Positions 36,545 through 45,882 of a stretch of 64,000 nucleotides of DNA are shown here, piece by piece. Source of the stretch: Bog-473 sp963745665 (GTDB lineage: Bacteria > Actinomycetota > Acidimicrobiia > Acidimicrobiales > RAAP-2). Made by a program: the position numbers and the translations under genes. Location: the NCBI GenBank assembly GCA_963745665.1, contig CAVUYE010000002.1:248001-312000 (forward strand), written 5' to 3'. Positions within the stretch are counted from its first letter, which is position 1, and each line of letters starts with the position of its first letter. The notes below the pieces were generated by a model, which was not told the origin of the DNA, ran no database searches, and saw only the letters and a program-made list of their open reading frames with translations.

Positions 36545-37896
36545 TGGCTGCGAGCAAGCCCAGGGCCCTGCGTCTCCTCCACACGAGCGACTGGCACCTG
36601 GGCATCGATTTGGGGACTCATTCCCGCCGTGCCGACCATGAGGTGGCAATCGACAGTGTGGTGGCGATCGCCAAGGACTACCAGCCCGATGCCATCGTCC
36701 ACACCGGCGATCTCTTCGACCATGCTCGTCCGGGTGCGGATGACCAGGCGTTGGCGGCCGATGCTCTGCGCCGGCTTGCCGCGATCGCTCCGGTGGTCGT
36801 CATCGGCGGCAACCACGACAACACCGTCATGTTGGACGGAGCCTGGGATCTCCTCTCGGGTAGCGAGCGGCTCCAATTCCGTGGCCGACTGCGACGGCCC
36901 GAACTCGGTGGGGTCGTCGCCATCCCTGCCGACGAGTCGCGGCGGATCCTGATCTGCACCGTGCCGTTTGTGACCCAGCACAGCTTCGCCCGCTTCGACC
37001 GCCCGGGAGAGACCACCGCCGGGTTCACGGCCGGCATCAAGCGGTTGCACGACACCTTCAGCAGCTGGCTGGAAGAAAATGCCGACCCCGCCACCGACAA
37101 GGTCATTTGGGCCGCCCATCTCCTCGTCGACGGCGCCCGCCCTGCCGGCAGCGAGCGCCGGGTCGACCTCGCCGACGATTACGCCACATCCACCAATCAG
37201 ATTCCCCCGGTGTCGTATGCCGCGTTCGGTCACATCCACCTGGCCCAGGAGTTGCCGGGCACCATCACGGGCCGTTACGCCGGCGGCATGTTGCCATTTC
37301 GATTCCACGAGGCACGCGTGGGTGCGGTGGAGAAGACGATCGTGTTGGTTGAGCTGCCAGCGAATGGGGTGGCGAAGACAGAACTCGTGCCGCTGTCCAC
37401 GGGCCGCCCCCTGGTCGAGGTTACCGAACGACTGGAGGACCTCCCCGCCAGGGCGAAAGATCTGGAGGGCTGTTTCGTTCGAGTCACCGTGCCACTCGAC
37501 GGGCCGGTGCCCGGCCTCGCACTGCAGGTGTCGGAGGCGCTCCCGGGTGCCATTGTGACCGAGATCAGGCCTGAGCTGAGGGGCGGGGGCAAGGCCGCCG
37601 CCAAGAAGGTCATCGAGGCCTCAACCCTCGATGAAATGCTCGAGCGCTGGCTCGCGGCCAACCCGGTCACTGGTGGCGACGCCGATCGAACCGCCGAGGT
37701 CGTCCGCACCATGGTAGGTACCGCCATGTCGGGACAGCGAGCACCGCTCGAAGGGGAGTCGCTCCTCGATGATGACATCGCCGGGGCGCTGGTCGAAGAG
37801 CTGGTGGGCATTGGCTGGGTCGACCTGGAGGCCGAGGCAGCAGCGGCCGAGCTGATCGAGGCCGTCGCCGACGCCGCCGAGAGCAGGACATCGTGA
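36544..37896 (+). CDS. sbcD: SbcD/Mre11-like exonuclease
   Basis: A 450-aa calcineurin-like DNA exonuclease. The metal-site motifs are RLLHTSDWHLGIDLG, AIVHTGDLFDHARPGADDQ, VVVIGGNHDN and WAAHLLVDGARP with AAFGHIHLAQ later. After the catalytic domain come the capping domain and a C-terminal acidic, alanine-rich tail. Length and order are usual for SbcD. The ATG at 36544 overlaps the HerA stop by one base and the SbcC gene follows after 10 bp, so the pair is made together. Mre11/SbcD-SbcC opens and trims hairpins and protein-blocked DNA ends; next to HerA-NurA it would start resection. Confidence 0.9.
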   Translation: MAASKPRALRLLHTSDWHLGIDLGTHSRRADHEVAIDSVVAIAKDYQPDAIVHTGDLFDHARPGADDQALAADALRRLAAIAPVVVIGGNHDNTVMLDGAWDLLSGSERLQFRGRLRRPELGGVVAIPADESRRILICTVPFVTQHSFARFDRPGETTAGFTAGIKRLHDTFSSWLEENADPATDKVIWAAHLLVDGARPAGSERRVDLADDYATSTNQIPPVSYAAFGHIHLAQELPGTITGRYAGGMLPFRFHEARVGAVEKTIVLVELPANGVAKTELVPLSTGRPLVEVTERLEDLPARAKDLEGCFVRVTVPLDGPVPGLALQVSEALPGAIVTEIRPELRGGGKAAAKKVIEASTLDEMLERWLAANPVTGGDADRTAEVVRTMVGTAMSGQRAPLEGESLLDDDIAGALVEELVGIGWVDLEAEAAAAELIEAVADAAESRTS

Positions 37897-37906
37897 AGGG
37901 AGCTTC

Positions 37907-40900
37907 GTGAAGATAGAGCAACTCGAGCTCTCAGGGCTGAGGTCACACCGCGGCAACCCTCCGACGTGCATTGACCTCACCGACAAGCGCCTCGTGGCCA
38001 TCGTGGGCCACACGGGTGCGGGAAAGTCGAGCCTGCTCGAGGCCATCACCTTCGCCTTCTTCGGCGAGGCTACCTACGGTGGCCGAGCGTACGAAGAGCT
38101 CTCGAGCGACGGCCGTTCCGAGATCAGCGTACGGATGAAGTTCAGCATCGGCGACGATCGCTACCAGCTCGTACGCGTCGTCTCCCCGAACCGCAACAAC
38201 GTCTTCGGCGCAAAGGAGACATGGATCCGACGCGTCGACGCGGAAGGCAATCCTCTCTCGCATCTCGACGGTGTTCGCAAGGTCGACGCCGAGGTCTCCA
38301 GGTTGCTCGGAGGGATGACGAGAGAACAGTTCTGCCAAACGGTACTCCTCGCTCAGAACCGCTTCGCTGCACTTCTGGAGGCGGATCCTCGGCAACGCGA
38401 TGCACTCTTGGACACCCTGCTGGGCCTCACGGCTCTTCACCAAGCGCGCGACGGTCTTAGGACGGTGCGGAAAGCCGCGCAGGCCAACATCGAACGCCTG
38501 GAGATGCGCCGCTCAAACCTCCCGGCCGACCCGGCGGGCGAGGCACGTCAGGCCCAGGCCACTGCCGATGCGATGGCCCGCATCGCTGACCTGGCCAAGA
38601 CGAGCGCGACCCAACTCAGCGAGTTCTCGACAAAGGCCGACGAACTGACAAGCGAGGCCACTCTCCTTGAGCGGCTTGCAAATATGCGCACCACGGCCGA
38701 CGGCCCAGACGGCATGGCCCGCCTCGCCAAGGCCATGGACGCGCTCGAGAAACTGGCCACGATCGATGACGAACTACGTTCCAACGCAAGGGACGCCAAT
38801 TCCGCACTCGAGATGGCGAACGGACGCCTTGAGAAGGCGCTGTCCTCACTCGAAGTGATTCAGAAAGAGCACGGTAATGCCGGTATCCACGAGGTGGTTG
38901 CCGCTCGACTCGAACAGCTGGAAACGCTTCTGGGTGAGCGTCCGGGGCTAGAACGGGAACGCATATCGGCAGAGGCGGAAGCAACCAAACTTCGCTCCGA
39001 CCTGGAGATCGCGCAGTCTGCCACGAAGGATGCAGAAGGGGAACTCGCGCGCGCGCGAGGCCGAGCGCGTCGAGAGCGAGGCACTCGCGGCCCGTTCCGC
39101 CGCGTTGACCAAAGCCGAGCAATCGGTGGCGTCGGCATCCTCATCGGCCGACCGTCTCTACACCCAGATCGCATACTTCGAAACGGCTGCCACAAGCGTG
39201 ACGGCGTCGACCGAGCTCGTCTCCGACGTCGATCGCAAACTCGAGCCGGTCAGGGCCCGGCGTGCCGATGCGGCACTGTCGCTCGCGCTGGCCCAACGTG
39301 CCGATGCGGCTGCCTTGGCGGCGCACGATTGCCACTCCGGCGACGAATGCCCAGTTTGCGGACAATCCCTCCCCGACGACTGGTCGCCACCGGGCAGTGG
39401 CGACCTGGCCGCAGCGCAGGAGGCACTCGCGAAGGCCGAAGTTGCCTTCGAAGAAGCGGTGGCAGCCCATCGCACGGCGACGGAGAACCGCGCATCGGCT
39501 CTCGCGATATTGCGCACCGCTATCGGCGGGGTGGTGGGCGCTCAGCGTGACCTCCAGCAGGTCGCGCTGGCGGGCGAGCTCGTAGGGGCGCCGGCGCTGC
39601 CGGGCCTCGATTTGCCGGGCGAGGACTCAGAACCGCCAGTGCTGGGAGCCGCCAAGGACGCACCTGCGTTCCGGTCTGCGATTCAAGGGTGGGTGAAACG
39701 GCTTGTCGACGACCTTGGTCCAGGACGTGAGGAACTCGACAGGACCGAGAAGCGGGTCAAGGACGCGAAGGCTCACCTAAATGACGCAGAATCGGCGAAA
39801 CGCCAGGCCGAGACTCAGGTGGGGAACATCAACATGGACCTTGCGGCGGTGACATCCCGGCATGGCGCAGCGTTCCGCTCTCTCGAGGACTCTGATCACC
39901 GTGCCGCCACCACACTCACGGCTATCGACGAGCGCTGGCGCTCAATGATCGACCTGGTCACCGCGGCATCGGTCGCCGAGGCCGGTGCGGCCTTGGCGAA
40001 GGACAAGGACAAGGTCGACGCTGCCATCGAGGAGTACGAGTCCGCCAGGACGGATCTGAGTACTCAGGAGCAGCGCGTGCAGGCTGTTGCCAGCGATCGG
40101 GCGAAACGACTCGGAGGCCCGCTCGGTGCGATCACCGCCACACTGACTTCCCTGATCGATCTCGTCAGTGACCTGGCGGCACGGCTTGGTAAGAAGACGG
40201 CGCTCTCAGTGGATACTGAGTTGCCGCCGAGGCAGCTCGTCGGGTCGGTTGAGAAGCTGGAATCGACGGTTCAGGGCCTCATCGACGCGGCCAATGTCCA
40301 GGCTGCGACGCTTCGGACCCGGGTCTCCGATCTGGTCGCGCCAGCATCCGACGTCATCTCCGCGCTCGCTGCGCTCATGCACGAGACCGATCCTGATGGG
40401 ATGTGGATGGGGGCACGTCCGGACTCCACCGATCCGCTGGGGCCGGGAACGCGCGATCGGGTCCAGCAGATCGTCGGCGCCGCAGGGAGGCTGGCGGCAG
40501 AAGGGAAGGCATCAGCCGCGAAGGCAAAGGAGTCGGTCAAGTCAGCCAAAGACCTGGACAAGCGCCTCTTGGAGCTAACGAGTTGGCGGGCCGACCTTGA
40601 CGGTGCAATCGACGTGCTGAAGAAGGACAACTTCCCAACTTATGCCCGCGACGTCCGCATCGCAGACCTTGTCGAGACTGCCTCGGAGCTGCTCGCGCAG
40701 ATGACGGGAAGTCGCTTTCGCTTCGACCCGGGCCTCAGGATCTCGGACGAGATTGCTGGGATCGTCCGCAAGGCCAGCACTCTGTCGGGGGGAGAGAAGT
40801 TCGAGGCATCGCTCGCCCTCGCCCTCGGCGTCTCCGAGATCGCCGGGAGGTCCGGGATCCGCTTCGACACGCTCTTTCTCGATGAGGGTTTCGCCGGCCT

Positions 40901-41117
40901 CGACCAGGCCCACCTCAACCGTGCCCTCGATGCCCTCGAGAGCGAGGTAGAAGCGGGCCGCTGCATCGTTCTCATAACGCACATCGGGTCGGTCGCCGAC
41001 CGAATCCAAGATGTGCTCCTCATCGAACCCGACGGTTTGGGTGGTTCGCACGCAAAGTGGTTGAACGAAGAGGAGCGTTTCGAGCTGGGCGCCGATCTCG
41101 ACGTTGCGGTGCCTTAG
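37907..41117 (+). pseudogene. sbcC: SbcC/Rad50-like ATPase, frame broken in a CG repeat
   Basis: The reconstructed protein has about 1070 aa, an SMC-like ATPase partner of SbcD. The GTG at 37907 follows AGGGAG. The Walker A is VGHTGAGKSSLLEAITFAFF, then QFCQTVLLAQNRFAALLEAD. The zinc hook is CPVCGQSLPDDW in the middle of long coiled coils rich in A, E, K and R. The C-terminal signature LSGGEKFEASLALALGV and Walker B TLFLDEGFAGLD complete it. At 39046-39057 the sequence is (CG)6; the first frame loses coherence there and the second frame (39030-41117) carries on. Restoring one CG pair gives ELARAREAERVES, a normal coiled coil. The likely event is loss of a dinucleotide, real or in assembly. 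Confidence 0.8.
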
Positions 41118-41164
41118 GGAGCGTCGGTGACCAAAGCTGTGCTGGGTTCAGCAAGGAGTGTGCG

Positions 41165-41554
41165 GTGCCGTTGAGTAGGGCGGAGTACGAATTTCATCAG
41201 GACATGGTCAACGGTGCGGCCATCCTCAAGAAGCAGATCAACTACAACCCGAAGCGGTTCAATCAAATGGTGGCCGAACACGGTGGAGTCGAGGCCGCAA
41301 AGCGACTTTTGAACGGTTCTCCGTTCGAAACATCAGATGGCTTTACGACTCTGTATGAAGCAAAGCGTTTGGAGATGAGTGCAGAAGCTCACGCTCTTCT
41401 TCCATGGTACGAACATCTCTTTACGCAGAGCGAACTGGAGAATGCGCGCTATCGCTTGACTGAACACCGCTTTGATATTGACAAATATCTGCGGGAAGCC
41501 AGCGAAAAATCACCGACTTGGTCCGCTTCGGGCAAAACCGACGACGTGTCATAG
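41165..41554 (+). CDS. Hypothetical protein often seen near restriction genes
   Basis: A 129-aa protein starting with GTG 41165 behind AAGGAG. It reads RAEYEFHQDMVNGAAILKKQ, then YNPKRFNQMVAEHGGVEAAK, and near the end YEHLFTQSELENARYRL. This helical pattern (two-helix start, a glycine before an A-A-K helix, then LF...E...A..RL) recurs in small unnamed proteins beside restriction enzymes; I cannot give it a function. It is the first gene after the SbcC gene and lies in DNA with a visibly higher A+T share than the operon upstream, so it may be a separate acquisition. Confidence 0.55.
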   Translation: MPLSRAEYEFHQDMVNGAAILKKQINYNPKRFNQMVAEHGGVEAAKRLLNGSPFETSDGFTTLYEAKRLEMSAEAHALLPWYEHLFTQSELENARYRLTEHRFDIDKYLREASEKSPTWSASGKTDDVS

Positions 41555-41579
41555 CTAGCAGTATGCTTACAACGTAGCG

Positions 41580-42137
41580 ATGTTGTGGCGCTACAACCCA
41601 GCGGACGGGACGCCAGCGGACGGATTGAACGGTGTCTACTTGAAGTCGATCGGCCCAGACTCGCAGCGCTACTTCAACGAGCTTACGGTCCCCGACGAGC
41701 TTCGGATGGATGGCCAACCCGCTGAATCATTGGCCGCCTCCCTAAGGCTTATACCGCTCCTTCGCTATGTGGCCATTGACTGGCCGGGCGAGAAATTCGG
41801 GATAACAAGCATCCCGCCGATCGAGTGCGGTTGCCTGATGGCAGCCATCTTGTGTGACGAATCAGCCTTGAGTGCGATCGGGAAAACTGTGGACGCCCTG
41901 CCCGAGCTTGACCCTTGGAAAGAGACGGTCGCTGAGGGTTACGCGAACATGGAACTGGTCGGGCTTATTCGAACGCATCTGCAGGTTCATCCCGGGGCGG
42001 TTCAAGCCAGCCTGGGTAGAAAAATCAGTAACGATGGTCGCCAGATTGCTCACTTGATCTACTACATGGAGCAGGCTAAACAGATCCGACGAGAACGGAA
42101 CGGTCGAAGTTACGACCTTTACCTTTTGACGGTCTGA
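41580..42137 (+). CDS. Hypothetical protein with possible C-terminal winged helix
   Basis: A 185-aa frame on the same strand 25 bp after the previous gene. I do not recognise a family. The C-terminal 70 residues (HPGAVQASLGRKISNDGRQI, then AHLIYYMEQAKQIRRERNG) have the look of a winged-helix DNA-binding unit: two helices, a turn, then a basic strand ending SYDLYLLTV. The N-terminal part is mixed and includes PIECGCLMAAILC. The pairing with 41165-41554 suggests a two-gene unit. Confidence 0.45.
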   Translation: MLWRYNPADGTPADGLNGVYLKSIGPDSQRYFNELTVPDELRMDGQPAESLAASLRLIPLLRYVAIDWPGEKFGITSIPPIECGCLMAAILCDESALSAIGKTVDALPELDPWKETVAEGYANMELVGLIRTHLQVHPGAVQASLGRKISNDGRQIAHLIYYMEQAKQIRRERNGRSYDLYLLTV

Positions 42138-42465
42138 CAATCCGTCGGTCCGGAGAGGGCACTGGTAGACCCTCAGATCACCCAGGCAGACCAGTACATG
42201 CAACCGGCTTCGTACCGGCATTGTGCCGCCCGCCAGAGTCCGTCTACCGCCGAGGCCCACTACATGGGACCATCGCAAATTCAGTGATCATCCCGCGTGG
42301 GCTAATCGGACACGCCCTGGCCAACTGTCGCGCACCTGGCTCGGCGTCCAAACCGTAACTTGAGCATGCATAGATTCCACTTCCAACACGGCGATAAGAC
42401 GCCAGCGGTCCGGCGATTATTTTGCCATTCGGCAGGTGCACGGTAAGGATTCACCGGAGAGCGTC
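42138..42465. other. Intergenic stretch, no gene seen
   Basis: About 330 bp after the winged-helix-like gene. No frame on either strand gives a coherent protein and no repeat stands out. It leads into a decayed coding region. Confidence 0.4.
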
Positions 42466-43208
42466 GTGACAGACAGTCAAACAAACACACCTGACGATGA
42501 CACGCCGGTACTGCCGGACCCGTACGGCGGGGCCCGATCGCACCTGAGTCCACCCCAGCCTGACGCTGTGGATCCAGAACCGGGACGGTCACGGTCGCCA
42601 CGGTCGTTGATCGTTGCGCGCAGTGGTGGGAGGTGCGGGTCATCGAGGAAGGACAACCGGTGGTCGTCGCTTCCACGATTTCCAGGCTGATTAGAGCAGC
42701 CGGCCGTATGAGAGAAGACAATCCCTTTTGGATTGAAGAAGTTAGCAATCTGACGTTGGTACTTCCCCGTCTGGATCGGTCGAAGATTGTTGCAGCACTA
42801 ACTCCGAGCGGGGCTTTGGAAGCTTTGCTTTACGACAGGAATCCGATGGATGACTTTGGCCCCCATGAAGTTCCGGAGCGGATGCCGGCAACCTCATAGA
42901 CGGTCAAGCATGGGGATGGATTTTCGATTCGAGGGGAGGAAACATCAGGCTGGGAAATCGATGTCGATGCGTCCGCCGCCTTTGCTGACCCTGCAGTCGG
43001 CGTGGCACTCGGGATGATCTGGAGTCCTTGCGAAACCCACAACAGCGATTCCGTCCAACTCGGGGCCGCCGGTCGGGTATGGGCGTGGGAAAAGGAGCAG
43101 TGGGTTCGAAAAGACGATGTGACCACCTCAAGAGGAAGAGGACGGAGACGAAGTTTGAATCGAGACCGTCAATCTGCTCGTATCGGAGGGACCGAGGGGT
43201 TCTCGTGA
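42466..43208 (+). pseudogene. Decayed coding region of unknown family
   Basis: A GTG at 42466 behind GGAGAG opens a frame (VTDSQTNTPDDDTPVLPDPY) that loses sense after about 42575. A second frame then reads coherently: TVVDRCAQWWEVRVIEEGQP, TISRLIRAAGRMREDNPFWI and LPRLDRSKIVAALTPSGALE, ending at a TAG at 42897. After that stop the same frame continues sensibly with GWEIDVDASAAFADPAVGV and GRVWAWEKEQWVRKDDV to 43208. This looks like one gene broken by at least one frame change and one stop, or two small relics. The family is unknown. Confidence 0.35.
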
Positions 43209-43414
43209 GAACCGCCTGTGAGAATCGATAAAGCTGGAAACGGGTGTCATTCGCTGTCTTCCTCGTCCGCCTCAAGCATCCATACACCCAGCTCAGAGAC
43301 ATATTTGGCATCAAGTGTCCGACCGCGTCGTCGCGCGTCTATCGCCCCGGCGCCAGCTACGGATAAGACAAGGCGCTCCGGATCGGGCATGGGTTGCCGC
43401 CAGAGCAGCGGAAA

Positions 43415-44485
43415 TCAAAAATGAAACAGACGTGACCCCAAATACAGTGCTCCCAGCACGACGATGATGAAGGCGGATGTTGCCGTTACGCCAGCCCCGA
43501 TCCGCCGGCGGGTCCTCGGTGAGGTGGGGCTCTTCAAGTAGAGGATAGATCCAGCTCCGAATAACCCAACTATCGGAACTAAGCCGACTGCGCCGAGCGT
43601 ACCGATGCACAGGGCAGCAACCCAAAACGTGGCAAGAATGGCGAACGGATAGACCATGAGGTCGAAGACCCGACGCGTCAAGGTCCTATTGGCCCCTTTA
43701 CCTCGTTCCGACTCCTGCTGATCGGTTTGTTCAAGGAAGTGGGTAATGGTTTTCCACGCCGACGTCACGTCGTCGGCGCCCAAGAGCGGCGGACCTTGAA
43801 ACATTTCCTTAAGCCAAGCTCGCAGCTCGGTGCCGATGAAGATCTGGGGATCCTCGGCTGAAGCGGGTTTAAGACCACCTGCCTTCTTAACCGCGCCCCA
43901 ATAGACCACCGCCGAACGTACGGGCGCACCGTGCAGCCGGTTGCGGAGCGCATTTCGTATTTGAGCTGCTCCGCGAGCCGCCTGTTCGCGGTCAGACTGG
44001 ATACGGTCGTCATAATCAAGCGCGTGCTCATCGGACACCCATTTACATTCGATTACGATCGCTCCACCCGGACCCACAGCCAGATGGTCAACGTCGCTAC
44101 CCCATGCCCAAGGTCGCACGTGGGAGGTCACCTTCCAACCGCCACGACGAAGCCTGCGCATCTCTTGAGCGGTCCATTGCTCGGCTGTAGCGCCCATCGT
44201 GATTGCTGCCGTTCCTGAGCCCTGAATGACCAACAAGGCCTGGAACCACAGCACGGAGGCGATCCAAATGCCCCCTATGAACCCCCTCATCCAATTGGGA
44301 AGAAAAAACACCAACCCGCCGAGAGCGAACCCAACTAGCGCCACCGCCAATAGGCGGAGCCAGTACTCGCGCAGAAACCGGTTGCGACGTTCTCGAACCA
44401 GAGACCTTGCGTACCTGCCCGCTCGATCTTCGACGAACGAGGAGTCAACGGCAAAGTCGTCGAGCGCATCTCTAATCCGGCCCAT
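43415..44485 (-). CDS. NERD-domain membrane protein
   Basis: A 356-aa protein with a nuclease-related (NERD) domain near residues 100-200: GATAEQWTAQEMRRLRRGGW, then WAWGSDVDHLAVGPGGAIVI followed by ECKW, which holds the D...ExK-like residues of the restriction-nuclease fold. Two hydrophobic stretches precede it (LLAVALVGFALGGLVFFL and ASVLWFQALLVIQG) and three or so follow (FAILATFWVAALCIGTLGA, then VGLVPIVGLFGAGSILYL and AFIIVVLGALYLG), so it sits in the membrane with the NERD domain between. NERD proteins are common on plasmids and mobile elements, and their function is not well established. It has no same-strand neighbour close by. Confidence 0.75.
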   Translation of the reverse strand: MGRIRDALDDFAVDSSFVEDRAGRYARSLVRERRNRFLREYWLRLLAVALVGFALGGLVFFLPNWMRGFIGGIWIASVLWFQALLVIQGSGTAAITMGATAEQWTAQEMRRLRRGGWKVTSHVRPWAWGSDVDHLAVGPGGAIVIECKWVSDEHALDYDDRIQSDREQAARGAAQIRNALRNRLHGAPVRSAVVYWGAVKKAGGLKPASAEDPQIFIGTELRAWLKEMFQGPPLLGADDVTSAWKTITHFLEQTDQQESERGKGANRTLTRRVFDLMVYPFAILATFWVAALCIGTLGAVGLVPIVGLFGAGSILYLKSPTSPRTRRRIGAGVTATSAFIIVVLGALYLGSRLFHF

Positions 44486-44499
44486 GTCTGTCTAGTTTG

Positions 44500-44908
44500 T
44501 CAGGGCCCGCATTCGAAAGGTACGCCCTCGCCGATGCTTAGCTGGGTCAGGCTCTCAGCATCAACAACCTTGCCGGCGCCACTCCAGTGCTCGACGTCTC
44601 AGTGGGGGATGTTGTTGCGGCGCGATGCGGCCATAAGCACACGTCTGCTCGGGACATCAGCCGATGAGCATGGACGCCGACTCGAAGAACTCCGCCGGCA
44701 TATGCTGATCCAACTTCCAGGGCTCGATCCGATGTTGCTGGTGACCCGAGCCCGACAGCTCGCTCAGGATGTCCCGGACTCGTTCTCCGCGGTGTGCGCC
44801 GAATCGGCGAATACCGAATTGGGAAGCACAATGCCCGCTCGGCTGCTCGATCAAGGGGCTGTCCGATCTCGTTCCTGCACCGCTGATCTCGAGGTCTAAC
44901 CGACGCAT
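44500..44908 (-). pseudogene. Possible decayed gene
   Basis: On the minus strand ATG 44908 starts MRRLDLEISGAGTRSDSPLI, and continues to QHMPAEFFESASMLIG with a stop at 44657. After that, other frames carry sensible text: DVPSRRVLMAASRRNNIPH, a TGA where a tryptophan codon would fit, then DVEHWSGAGKVVDAESLTQL and a stop at 44500. These parts could be remnants of one gene. No family is recognised, and the plus-strand frame in the same place (44534-44899) is a rival reading, so confidence is low. Confidence 0.25.
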
Positions 44909-44997
44909 CGTAGGCTCTCGACGTTATTGGTGATCACGACCTCGCCACCGCGTGAACCACCTCATTAGTGCGGGAAGGGAACAAGAGAACTGGTCAC

Positions 44998-45023
44998 ACG
45001 GCCGGCTGAGATCGGCCGGCCGT
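44998..45023. repeat. Strong GC hairpin
   Basis: ACGGCCGGC-TGAGATCG-GCCGGCCGT: 9-bp perfect arms with an 8-base loop, in the non-coding gap between the NERD and Xis-like genes. No T-run follows, so it is not a classic terminator. It could be a terminator-like stem for either side or a site left by a mobile element. Confidence 0.4.
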
Positions 45024-45120
45024 CCTTACGGCAGATCCCATCGTGATGGACAAGGCGGCCGCCAAGTGGCCCGCATCGCCGGCCCGTGGCCGCCCTTGAC
45101 GTCAGCGTGCTTCGGGGCGG

Positions 45121-45354
45121 TCAGCCCGACTCGACGGGCCCGGACCGGCGGGCATCGATCCATTCATTGAGTTCGTCGGTATCGAATCGGATGAGGTGAC
45201 CGACTCGGACGAAAGGCATCGTGCCCTCGGCAACGAACCGTCGGACTTGGCGCATCGAGATGCCGAACGAGCGGGAGACCGCCTGGATGTCGACCAACGT
45301 GGGAAGAGACCCATCCTGCTGAGGGATTGGCTCTCGGTCACGACCCGTTCGCAT
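45121..45354 (-). CDS. AlpA/Xis-like helix-turn-helix protein
   Basis: A 77-aa MerR-like/excisionase-family DNA-binding protein. The core reads LVDIQAVSRSFGISMRQVRR, then FVAEGTMPFVRVGHLIRFDT and DELNEWIDARR, the usual recognition helix, wing and final helix of AlpA/Xis proteins. Such proteins control or assist excision of integrated elements. No integrase gene lies nearby, so this may be a relic of an integrated element inside the cargo, or it may act on a recombinase outside the window. Confidence 0.75.
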   Translation of the reverse strand: MRTGRDREPIPQQDGSLPTLVDIQAVSRSFGISMRQVRRFVAEGTMPFVRVGHLIRFDTDELNEWIDARRSGPVESG

Positions 45355-45882
45355 GGCGCCTCCCCCGGAGGTGGGTAACAGAGCGTCTGCTCGGCATATT
45401 GGACGAGAGGCTGACTCCGATGCGATACCTCATATGTCAGTCCTCTCGCTCGTCCTCCGTACACCGTCGATCAACTCTGGACCGGAACCAAGCGCTGTGA
45501 AAGTACTGCTGTTGGGGAAAGTCGACTCTGGTGTAACCTTCTGATGGGGTCCTCCGTCCGCGGACGATAGCGTTTGGAATCAGATGTGGCACCAGATTTA
45601 TGCACACGGCTGAGCCGAAATTCCCGCAATCACACGACCTTCTGATCGGCGGTCAGAAGGTCTGACAATAAGGCGGCAGAACGGCCTGAGTCCGTGCTCA
45701 TCTGGGTGCTCGATGCTCAGCCGCTTTACAGAGACCTTGGTCAGGGCGAAAGCCCGAGGATCCAAGTCGGCAAATGATGCAGTCAATTTCCCGTTCCTAG
45801 TAGCGCTGCCACAGGTCCACCTTGGACATGTTGGTAGATGGTTTTGCGCTCGCGGTTGGAACGCTTCCGACATCCCAAACGA
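45355..45882. other. Intergenic stretch, no gene seen
   Basis: About 530 bp between the Xis-like gene and the end of GajB. Short frames on both strands (for example around 45598-45873 minus and 45713-45940 plus) overlap each other and show no recognisable pattern. It separates the relic-rich stretch from the Gabija genes. Confidence 0.4.

Noticed and set aside
38616..39122. Minus-strand frames opposite SbcC and other long genes
   Set aside because: They are mirror frames typical of GC-rich coding DNA; the plus strand has clear motifs.
44534..44899. Plus-strand 121-aa gene
   Set aside because: Codon use and sequence look random, there is no clear ribosome binding site, and the opposite strand has an equally plausible reading.
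44998..45023. Rho-independent terminator
   Set aside because: The stem is strong but no T-run follows on either strand, so it is listed only as a hairpin.
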